DNA of 64,000 nucleotides from contig NZ_JAMZEC010000001.1 in the NCBI RefSeq assembly GCF_024172185.1, positions 2,480,001-2,544,000 on the forward strand, given 5' to 3'. Made by a program: the position numbers and the translations under genes. Numbering within the stretch: position 1 is the first letter of the stretch; every line of letters starts with the position of its first letter. The DNA comes from Nonomuraea roseoviolacea subsp. carminata (GTDB lineage Bacteria; Actinomycetota; Actinomycetes; Streptosporangiales; Streptosporangiaceae). Below the pieces are notes generated by a model. The model did no database searches. It saw only the letters and a list, made by a program, of their open reading frames with translations, and was not told where the DNA came from. Shown here piece by piece: positions 7,985 through 14,754 of this stretch.

Positions 7985-9847
7985 TCAGCGGGCCAGGAGG
8001 CGCAGGACCTTGCGGGCGGCCCGGCGCGGGCGCGACAGGCGGCGGGACAGCCGGTAGCCGAGCGTCCGGCGCAGCGCGGTCGCCTTCCGCTGGCTCCTGC
8101 GCAGCTTGGCGCGGGTGCGCACCAGCTCGCGCTCGCGGAAGCTCAGCTTCGTCTCCAGGCGCGCGATCCTGGCCAGCGCGGCGGTGAGCTGCTCGGTCAC
8201 CCGGTCGCGGGCGCTCAGCAGGTCCCGGTACGTGGGGGCGGCGCCGGCCAGTTCGGCGGGTCCCACTGGTTGCCCCAGCTCGGCCTCCAGCTTGCGGGCC
8301 CGGTCGAGGTCGTCCTGGTCGCAGGTCTGGCCGGCCATGCCGCAGAGCGTCAGCGCGAGCTGCCCGGCGTCGAGCGGCCACGGCCACGGGTGGTGGTGCC
8401 CGGCCGCGAGCAGCCGTACGGCGAAGCGCCACAGGATCCGGCAGAGCACCACGGGCGCGGGCGCCGGGCTTCCGGGGGCGGGGACCGGGGTGATGGCGGT
8501 GAACCGCTCGCCGTCCCAGACGAGGTTGTCGGCGGGGGCGTCCCCGCCGTCGGCCACCCACGCGGCCAGCGCGGCCAGCAGGTCGCGGACCGCGCGCACG
8601 TCCTCGCGGGCGCACGCCTCGACCAGCACCTCCTCGACGATGCGACCGCGCGGGATGGGGCGCTCGGTCCCGCCGGGCAGGCGCCGGGTGGAGGTGGCGG
8701 TGACCTCGTGCACGGCCCGGCCCACCTCGACCAGCCCTTGCGGCAGGAGGTCGCGGGGTGCTCGGTCCACGACCGCCGCCTCGCCCGCGTCCTGGGATGG
8801 AGCGCCCTCGGCCTCGGCGGCTGCCTCGTACGGCCACTCTTCGGCAGCCGCGACGCCCGCGCCCGGCTCGTGAGCGCTCTCCTCGGCCCCCGCCCCGTCA
8901 GGACCCTCCTCGGCGGCCACGGCGTGGGGTTCGCCGGCGTGGTGGGCGGTGAGGCCCGGCTCCCCGGCGTGGTGGGTGGTGAGATCCGGCTCGCCGGCGT
9001 GATCGGTCGTGACGGCGTCGGGGACGGCGGCGCTGAGGGGACGGGTCGCCACCGTGAGCCACAGAGGCGCCAGGTGCTCCCCGAGCCCGTGACGGAACGC
9101 CAGCCTGGTCAGCCGCAGCGGGTCGGCCACGAGCATGGTGTCGCCGCCGGGCGCCGTGAGCGGCACCGTGAGCGCCTCGGGCAGGTCCTCGCGCAGGAGT
9201 TCACGTCCGAACAGGGCACGGGGCGCGCGCCGTGACGGGTAGGCGGCGTAGCACCGCTCGGCCACCAGCCCCGCCGCCTCCAGCGCCGCGTCCAGGGCCT
9301 CCGGGCCGCCGGGATGGCTGGGGTCGAAGCCGTGCGGCTCCCAGTGCCCGTCGGCGCCCTCACGGTCGGGCGGCCGGGCGTCCACGAACCGGTCGACGCC
9401 GAGGTCGTTCGGCACCGCGAGGACGAGCCGCCCGCCCGGCGCCACGAGCGCGGCGAGGGCCTGGAGCGAGGCCCGCCACGGCGGCGCCTGCTCCTCGGCG
9501 GAGTGCGTGCGTTCGAGGCCGTCCAGGGCCAGCACCAGGTCGTACGGCTCGACCCCGGTGAGCGCCCGGAGCCGCCCGCAGTGGACGTCCAGCGCGGGGT
9601 GACGCTCGCCGAGGGCGCAGGCGTCGGGGTAGGAGCGCACGAGCACGGCCACCGAGGAGGCGGCGCCGGAGACGGCGCCGATGAGGCCCCTCGGGTGCGG
9701 CCCGGCCACCAGCACCCTCCCGCCGGGAGGGACGAGCCGCCGGACCAGTTCCAGGCCCGCGCCGCGCCAGTCGGTGGCCGCGTCGGCGTCGGACCACAGC
9801 AGCATCTCGCCGCCGATCAACCGGACGTTGCCGGGGGCCTCGGTCAT
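7985..9847 (-). CDS. Methyltransferase-like protein with repeat linker and C-terminal coiled coil
   Basis: A 620-residue protein. The first ~220 residues look like a class I SAM-dependent methyltransferase, with GGRVLVAGPHPRG, LVLALDGLERTHSAEE and APGGRLVLAVPN. A linker near residues 280-310 has three copies of a 10-residue HAGEP-type repeat. A middle alpha/beta region follows, then a basic coiled coil from about residue 545 ending in many Arg/Lys residues. The ATG at 9847 overlaps the upstream stop by 4 bp; an ATG at 9853 is two codons earlier. Its place in the glycan locus suggests methylation or scaffolding of the glycan. The substrate is unknown. Confidence 0.6.
   Translation of the reverse strand: MTEAPGNVRLIGGEMLLWSDADAATDWRGAGLELVRRLVPPGGRVLVAGPHPRGLIGAVSGAASSVAVLVRSYPDACALGERHPALDVHCGRLRALTGVEPYDLVLALDGLERTHSAEEQAPPWRASLQALAALVAPGGRLVLAVPNDLGVDRFVDARPPDREGADGHWEPHGFDPSHPGGPEALDAALEAAGLVAERCYAAYPSRRAPRALFGRELLREDLPEALTVPLTAPGGDTMLVADPLRLTRLAFRHGLGEHLAPLWLTVATRPLSAAVPDAVTTDHAGEPDLTTHHAGEPGLTAHHAGEPHAVAAEEGPDGAGAEESAHEPGAGVAAAEEWPYEAAAEAEGAPSQDAGEAAVVDRAPRDLLPQGLVEVGRAVHEVTATSTRRLPGGTERPIPRGRIVEEVLVEACAREDVRAVRDLLAALAAWVADGGDAPADNLVWDGERFTAITPVPAPGSPAPAPVVLCRILWRFAVRLLAAGHHHPWPWPLDAGQLALTLCGMAGQTCDQDDLDRARKLEAELGQPVGPAELAGAAPTYRDLLSARDRVTEQLTAALARIARLETKLSFRERELVRTRAKLRRSQRKATALRRTLGYRLSRRLSRPRRAARKVLRLLAR
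8931..9010. repeat. 30-nt in-frame tandem repeat in the methyltransferase linker
   Basis: Two full 30-nt units (8931-8960 and 8961-8990) and a diverged third of at least 20 nt encode repeated HAGEP decapeptides. Each unit is ten codons, so the reading frame is kept whatever the copy number. Confidence 0.75.
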
Positions 9848-10686
9848 GCGCATCGCACCCGCTTCCAGCCGAACATTCGCCGTAGCTCCTCAGGTGTCGC
9901 CTGATACTCGAATCCCAGCTCTCGCCGCGCGGCCTCGGCGGCCAGGCCGCGGTCGACGTGCTCGCCGTGCAGCTCGGGCCAGAGCCGCATGCGACGGGCC
10001 GTACCTCCGTATTCGGGGCGTTCGCCCTCGAACTGCATCGGATCGCCGTACACGGCGATGTCGCAGCCCACCGACGCGCCGTAGAAGAGCGCGCTGCCGA
10101 GCCGGTTGGAGGCCACCCTGCGGTGGCGGCGCAGCTCGGTGAGCTGGCCCCGCAGGAAGTCGCGCCCGGCGTCGTCCCATCGGGAGCCGCGGCTGCCGTG
10201 GCAGATGACACGGAATCCGGCCGACTCGTACGCCGCCCTGATACCGATATTTGCGAATTCGAGCCAGTAAAGGCACACGGTCACCGGACCGGTTTCCACC
10301 TCGCGGATGTGCGCGGCGAGCCGGCCGTGGTCACCGATCACCGCGTTCTTCTCCCAGCCGTGGAACGGGTACCAGATCGTGCCCTCCCGCTCTTCTTCCG
10401 GCATGAGGCCGAGGTCGGGCTCCAGGTCGAGGAGGTAGATCCACGGCGCGCCGATGAGGTAATGGCCGCGGCGGCCCATCGACCAGCCGCGGCGACGCAG
10501 CACGTCGGCCCAGATGAACCGGGGATATCCGGGTGTGCACCAATGGTCGTTCGGTGGGTATCCGTGGAGATAGTTCCAGCCATGCTGGACGAATCCCTGT
10601 ATTCGACGGGGAACGTCGTCCGGGTATCCGCAGTACCTGGCGAGTATGCGGGAGTGCCCGTACCAGTGATTGGATTCGTCCATCAT
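9844..10686 (-). CDS. Unassigned protein of the glycan locus, GT-B-like C-terminal motif
   Basis: A 280-residue protein with no firm family match from reading. It is rich in Trp, Tyr and His at the N-terminus (HWYGHSRILARYCGYP; residues 35-60). Near residue 190 the segment SNRLGSALFYGASVGCDIAV resembles the GT-B motif in which a Ser/Gly-rich turn precedes the C-terminal donor-binding helix (compare capsule and nonulosonate transferases). It is the first gene of its operon, overlaps the methyltransferase-like gene (ATGA), and is divergent from the ACP gene. A CMP-Pse transferase role is possible but unproven. Two adjacent ATG codons (10686, 10683) follow AGGGGG. Confidence 0.55.
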   Translation of the reverse strand: MMDESNHWYGHSRILARYCGYPDDVPRRIQGFVQHGWNYLHGYPPNDHWCTPGYPRFIWADVLRRRGWSMGRRGHYLIGAPWIYLLDLEPDLGLMPEEEREGTIWYPFHGWEKNAVIGDHGRLAAHIREVETGPVTVCLYWLEFANIGIRAAYESAGFRVICHGSRGSRWDDAGRDFLRGQLTELRRHRRVASNRLGSALFYGASVGCDIAVYGDPMQFEGERPEYGGTARRMRLWPELHGEHVDRGLAAEAARRELGFEYQATPEELRRMFGWKRVRCA

Positions 10687-10785
10687 TCCCCCTGTAGCGG
10701 TTGGCGCGCCCCCAGGGACATTCGCAGCCTCGCCCGGACATCACCCGGCTTTATACGGTTCCATTACTCGCGACGGGGGCTCGGT

Positions 10786-10813
10786 TTGAGCCATGGAGGA
10801 TCGCCGATACACT
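10786..10813 (+). promoter_or_regulatory. Candidate sigma-70-type promoter of the ACP-luxE-luxC operon
   Basis: TTGAGC (10786-10791) and TACACT (10808-10813) are separated by 16 bp. They lie 33 bp before the ACP start, which has a GAGGGAG ribosome site. On the other strand TATAAA (10755-10750) may serve the divergent gene. Confidence 0.4.
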
Positions 10814-10846
10814 ACGTTCTGGTTCGACCACGGAGAGTGAGGGAGC

Positions 10847-11092
10847 ATGGGCCACCTCGACCGCCTGCGCGGCGTCTTCCGCGCCGCGCTGAGCCTTCCG
10901 GACGGCGCCGACGTCGACGACCTCGAATACCGGGCGATCCCGCAATGGGACTCCCTCGCCCACATGGCGCTGGTCGCCGCCATCGAGGACGAGTTCGACA
11001 TCATGCTCGATACAGACGAGATCATCGACATGAGCTCGTTCGCCCAGGCCGCCCGGCTGCTGGAGAAGCACGATGCCGGCGCCGCGTTCTGA
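10847..11092 (+). CDS. Acyl carrier protein
   Basis: An 81-residue ACP. The phosphopantetheine site is S36 within WDSLAHM, the variant seen in ACPs of polysaccharide and secondary-metabolite clusters rather than the DSLD of FabC-type ACP. Helices I-IV are recognisable (EDEFDIMLDTDEIIDM). It should carry an acyl thioester for the downstream reductase, ligase and LuxC/LuxE-like enzymes. It is the first gene of the operon, and its 3' end overlaps the next start by 20 bp. Confidence 0.9.
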   Translation: MGHLDRLRGVFRAALSLPDGADVDDLEYRAIPQWDSLAHMALVAAIEDEFDIMLDTDEIIDMSSFAQAARLLEKHDAGAAF

Positions 11093-12086
11093 CCCCACCC
11101 CCGGCCCGGCGACGACGCCCCTCGCCGCGCATCACTCCGTTCCCCATCGAGGCGGCCGCCTCGGCGCGCAACCCTCCGACACGACGGCCGCCCCGCACCG
11201 TGCCACCGCACTCGCCGAGGCCGACGATGGAGCAGCGGGCGGAGCAGTGGGTGAGGCCGTCGGTGGGGCGGGCGACGGCGGCGACAAGTGCGGCGAAAGC
11301 GGCGAAGAGGTCCTGGAGCCCGTGGCCGCGACCCCGGTCCTGACGACCACCACGTCGCGGGTGACACTGGTCACCGGCTCGACCTCGGGCATCGGGCGGG
11401 CCGTCGCCGTGGCGCTCGCCGCGGCCGGTGACGAGGTGATCGTCCACGGCCGCGACGCCGAGCGGGCCGCCAAGGTCGCCGCGGAGGTGGCCGCCGAGAC
11501 CGGCGGGCCCACCTGGTCGGTCCACGGCGACGTGGCCGACCCCGGCGCGGTGTCCAGCATGATGCGCCGGATCCGCGAACGCCACGGCCGCCTCGACGCG
11601 CTCGTGATCAACGCCGGCGCCCACGACGCGGCGCTGCTCGGCCTGCTGCCCGGCATGGCGGTGTCCCGGCTGTTCGACGTCAACGCGGTGGGCGCGGTCC
11701 ACACGCTGCAGTCGGCGATCAGGCTGCTGCGCAGGGGCACGAGCCCGGCCGTGGTGCTGGTCTCCTCGATCATGGCCCGTCGCGGTTCGGTGGGCCAGGC
11801 CGTCTACTCCGCGACCAAGGCCGCGCTGCTGGGCCTGACCGTGTCCGCGGCCAAGGAGCTCGGCCCCGCCGGCATCCGGGTCAACGCGGTGGCCCCCGGC
11901 TTCGTGGAGACGGCCATGCTCGCCACGCTCGACGACCGGGCCCGCGCCACGACCGTCGCCGCGACCCCGCTCGGCCGGGTGGGGCAGCCGTGCGAGGTCG
12001 CCGCCACCGTGGCGTTCCTGCTCTCGGGCCACGCCTCGTTCGTCACCGGCCAGGTGCTCGGTGTCGACGGCGGGCTGGTGCTGTGA
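11073..12086 (+). CDS. FabG-like SDR (3-oxoacyl-ACP reductase type) with odd N-terminal extension
   Basis: The SDR core begins at about residue 96: TLVTGSTSGIGRAVA (NADP binding), NAGAHD, a Ser in SSIMARRG, YSATKAAL (catalytic Tyr/Lys) and IRVNAVAPGFVET. It probably reduces a 3-oxoacyl group on the neighbouring ACP. The frame opens at ATG 11073 inside the ACP gene, with GGAGAAG upstream. That gives a ~95-residue Ala/Gly/Pro-rich extension which FabG proteins lack. Alternative GTG starts are 11322 and 11361. If the long form is made, the extension is an insert; otherwise the stretch is intergenic. Confidence 0.82.
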   Translation: MPAPRSDPTPGPATTPLAAHHSVPHRGGRLGAQPSDTTAAPHRATALAEADDGAAGGAVGEAVGGAGDGGDKCGESGEEVLEPVAATPVLTTTTSRVTLVTGSTSGIGRAVAVALAAAGDEVIVHGRDAERAAKVAAEVAAETGGPTWSVHGDVADPGAVSSMMRRIRERHGRLDALVINAGAHDAALLGLLPGMAVSRLFDVNAVGAVHTLQSAIRLLRRGTSPAVVLVSSIMARRGSVGQAVYSATKAALLGLTVSAAKELGPAGIRVNAVAPGFVETAMLATLDDRARATTVAATPLGRVGQPCEVAATVAFLLSGHASFVTGQVLGVDGGLVL

Positions 12087-12098
12087 GGTCCCGACACG

Positions 12099-13427
12099 AT
12101 GGATGGACGTCCCATGGATGGTTTCCCGCACCCTGACGCGCGGCTCGTCGTCGCCGGCGAGCCGGGCGAGCTCACGGGCGACCTGCTGGCCGCACGCGTC
12201 GAGCGCGCCGCGCAGGTGCTCGTGCGCCTGCCGCCGGGCCCCGTGTTCTGCGGCATGCGCAACGACCTGGCGTCGGTGGTGCGCTACCTCGCCGCGTGGC
12301 GGACCCGCAGGCCGGTGGCGCTGCTCGACCCCGACCTCTCGGCGGGGGCGCTGACCGGGCTGATCCGCAGGTTCCGGCCGGCGGCGCTGTTCGGGTTCGC
12401 GCACGCCGTGGAGAGCGCGCCGCGCGGGCGCCGCGACGCCGACGACCCCCACCCCGACCTGGCCGTCCTGCTCGCCACCTCCGGCTCGACCGGCAGCCCC
12501 AAGCTCGTGCGCCTGTCGCGCCGGGCCGTGCTGTCCAACGCCACGGCCATCGCCACCGCCCTGGCCATCGAGCCCGGCGACGTCGCGCCGACGAGCCTGC
12601 CGCTCTACTACAGCTTCGGGCTGTCGGTGCTCAACAGCCATCTGGCAGCCGGGGCCACGGTGGTCCTCACCGACGCGGGCCTGCTCGAACGCTCGTTCTG
12701 GACCCACCTCGACGCCCACGGCTGCACGTCGCTGGCGGCCGTGCCGTACCAGTACGAGATGCTGCGCAGGCTCGGCTTCGACCCCAAGGAGCACCCGACG
12801 CTGACCACGCTCACGCAGGCGGGCGGCCGGCTGCGTGCGGAGCTGCTGACGGAGTTCTCCGGCAGGGCCGAGCGGTTCTTCGTCATGTACGGGCAGACGG
12901 AGGCGACGGCGCGCGTCTCGGTCCTGCCGCCGGACCGGCTGGCCGCCAAACCGGGCTCGGCCGGGGTCGCCGTTCCGGGTGGCCGGCTCAGCGTGGCCGA
13001 CGGCGAGATCGTGTACGAGGGGCCCAACGTGATGATGGGCTACGCGGAGACGGCCGCCGACCTGGCCAGGGGCGACGACCTGGGCGGCGTGCTGCGCACC
13101 GGCGACCTCGGCCACCTCGACGACGAGGGCTTCCTCTACCTCACCGGCCGGATGAAACGCATCGCCAAGATCTTCGGCGTGCGGGTCAGCCTCGACGACG
13201 TGGAGGGGCTGCTGCGCGACTGCGGGCCGGTCGCGGCGACCAGCGGGGACGACCGGGTCACGGTGTGGGCCGAAGGGCTCGACCGCGACGCGTGCGCCCG
13301 CCTGGCCCGCCGCCTCGGCACGGAGCTGCGGCTGCACTGGAGCGGCTTCGACGTCCGCGCGGTGGACCGCCTCCCGCTGCTGACCACGGGCAAGGTCGAT
13401 TACGGCGCGTTGGAGGCACGGACGTGA
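12099..13427 (+). CDS. AMP-forming acyl ligase (ANL superfamily)
   Basis: A 442-residue adenylate-forming enzyme, shorter than typical acyl-CoA synthetases. The P-loop TSGSTGSPK starts at residue 127. The YGQTEATAR motif, RTGDLGHLDDEGFLYLTGR hinge and near-terminal LTTGKVDY catalytic lysine are all present. It likely activates a carboxylic acid for loading onto the ACP or transfer to LuxE. ATG 12114 is an alternative start. It follows the SDR by 12 bp and precedes the tandem-repeat gap before luxE. Confidence 0.86.
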   Translation: MDGRPMDGFPHPDARLVVAGEPGELTGDLLAARVERAAQVLVRLPPGPVFCGMRNDLASVVRYLAAWRTRRPVALLDPDLSAGALTGLIRRFRPAALFGFAHAVESAPRGRRDADDPHPDLAVLLATSGSTGSPKLVRLSRRAVLSNATAIATALAIEPGDVAPTSLPLYYSFGLSVLNSHLAAGATVVLTDAGLLERSFWTHLDAHGCTSLAAVPYQYEMLRRLGFDPKEHPTLTTLTQAGGRLRAELLTEFSGRAERFFVMYGQTEATARVSVLPPDRLAAKPGSAGVAVPGGRLSVADGEIVYEGPNVMMGYAETAADLARGDDLGGVLRTGDLGHLDDEGFLYLTGRMKRIAKIFGVRVSLDDVEGLLRDCGPVAATSGDDRVTVWAEGLDRDACARLARRLGTELRLHWSGFDVRAVDRLPLLTTGKVDYGALEART

Positions 13428-13456
13428 GCGCGCGGAGGTGCGAGCGAGTGGCCGCC

Positions 13457-13615
13457 GTCTCCTCAAGGCGCGTGGAGACCGCCGTCTCCTCAGGGCGCGG
13501 GGAGACCGCCGTCTCCTCAAGGCGCGGGGAGGCCACCGTCTCTCCAAGGCGGCGGGAGGACACCGTCTGCCCAAGACACCGGGAGACCGCCGTTCGCCCA
13601 GGGTGCGGGGAGACC
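13457..13615. repeat. Six 27-nt tandem repeats able to form hairpins
   Basis: Units start at 13457, 13484, 13511, 13538, 13565 and 13592; the last is 24 nt. Each opens with GTCTCC-like and closes with GGAGAC-like bases, so the junction GGAGACCGCCGTCTCC is a perfect 6-bp stem with a CGCC loop. Units 1-3 are almost identical and 4-6 diverge. The array fills the gap between the ligase stop and the luxE-like start. Its last unit also supplies the GCGGGGAG ribosome site. Confidence 0.9.
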
Positions 13616-13617
13616 TC

Positions 13618-14754
13618 ATGAGCGTCTTCACCCTGACGGCGGACGAGCGGGAGTGGACGCTGGCGCCGCGGCTGGCCGAGCTGACCGAGCGGCACCGGCA
13701 TGCCTGCCCGCCGTACGGGCGGATCCTGGCGGCGATCGGGTCGCACGGGCCGTACGAGCGCGTGGCGGAGCTGCCGTGGCTGCCGGTGCGGATGTTCAAG
13801 ACGCACGAACTGCGCAGCGTCCCCAAGGAGGAGGTGTTCCGGGTCCTCACCTCCAGCGGCACGACCGGGCAACGGCCCAGCCGGGTCCACCTCGACCGGA
13901 AGGCCGCGGCGGCGCAGCCGCGCATGCTGGCGGCGACGCTCCGGGAGGTGCTGGGCGAGCGGCGGCTGCCCATGCTGATCGTGGACACCCGCTCGGTCGT
14001 ACGCGCCACCACACTGAGCGCGCGCGGCGCCGGAGTGCTCGGCATGATGAACCTCGGCCGCGACCACACCTTCGTGCTGGACGACGGCGGCGAGGTGGAC
14101 GCGGCGGCGGTGAGGGCGTTCCTGGCGCGTCACGGCGGCGGGCCGTTCCTGATCTTCGGGTTCACGTTCATGGTATGGCTGCACCTGCGCGAGCTGGGGC
14201 TCGACCTGTCGCGCGGTGTGCTGATCCACTCCGGCGGGTGGAAGAAGCTGGCCGACCTGGCGGTGGGCGCGGCGGAGTTCCGCGGGCGGCTGGCGAGCGA
14301 GTGCGGGCTGACCCGCGTCCACGACTTCTACGGCATGGTGGAGCAGATCGGCACGATCTTCCTGGAGGGTCCGGAGGGAGACGGGCTGTACTGCCCGGAC
14401 TTCGCCGACGTGGTGATCCGCGACCCGGAGACGTGGCAGGAGGCGCCGCCGGGCGTGCCGGGGCTGATCGAGGTGGTCAGCACGCTGCCGACGTCGTACC
14501 CGGGGCACGTGCTGCTGACCGAGGACCTGGGTGTGGTCCACGGGGTGGACGACGGCACCTGGCCGGGCAAGCGTTTCTCCGTGCTGGGCCGGCTGCCGCA
14601 CGCGGAGGCGCGAGGGTGCAGCGACACGATGGGCGCACCGATGGGCGGGGCGCTGTCCTCCACAGCGGCCGAGCGTGGTGACAGCGTGCGGAAGCCGGCG
14701 TCTCATGAGGCGGGTGAAGGCGGTGACGCCGCGGACGGGACGGCGGCCGCATGA
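13618..14754 (+). CDS. LuxE-like acyl-protein synthetase
   Basis: A 378-residue LuxE-family protein. LuxE forms an acyl-AMP, takes the acyl group on a C-terminal cysteine and passes it to LuxC. SSGTTGQRPS begins at residue 79. HDFYGMVEQIGTIFLE and the C-terminal LPHAEARGCSDT (C334, the expected acyl acceptor) are present. A ~40-residue low-complexity tail follows. The ATG at 13618 has a good site; the in-frame open stretch back to 13438 is repeat DNA. The stop overlaps the luxC-like start (ATGA). Confidence 0.88.
   Translation: MSVFTLTADEREWTLAPRLAELTERHRHACPPYGRILAAIGSHGPYERVAELPWLPVRMFKTHELRSVPKEEVFRVLTSSGTTGQRPSRVHLDRKAAAAQPRMLAATLREVLGERRLPMLIVDTRSVVRATTLSARGAGVLGMMNLGRDHTFVLDDGGEVDAAAVRAFLARHGGGPFLIFGFTFMVWLHLRELGLDLSRGVLIHSGGWKKLADLAVGAAEFRGRLASECGLTRVHDFYGMVEQIGTIFLEGPEGDGLYCPDFADVVIRDPETWQEAPPGVPGLIEVVSTLPTSYPGHVLLTEDLGVVHGVDDGTWPGKRFSVLGRLPHAEARGCSDTMGAPMGGALSSTAAERGDSVRKPASHEAGEGGDAADGTAAA

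Noticed and set aside
13457-13615. CRISPR array
   Set aside because: The 27-nt units are contiguous without spacers and lie in an operon with no cas genes.
13438-13617. N-terminal extension of the LuxE-like protein through the repeat array
   Set aside because: It encodes only repeats with no LuxE similarity, and ATG 13618 has a good ribosome site.
11022-14069. A 1015-codon open frame on the minus strand over the SDR, ligase and luxE genes
   Set aside because: It is antisense to three genes with intact motifs; long antisense frames are expected at this base composition.
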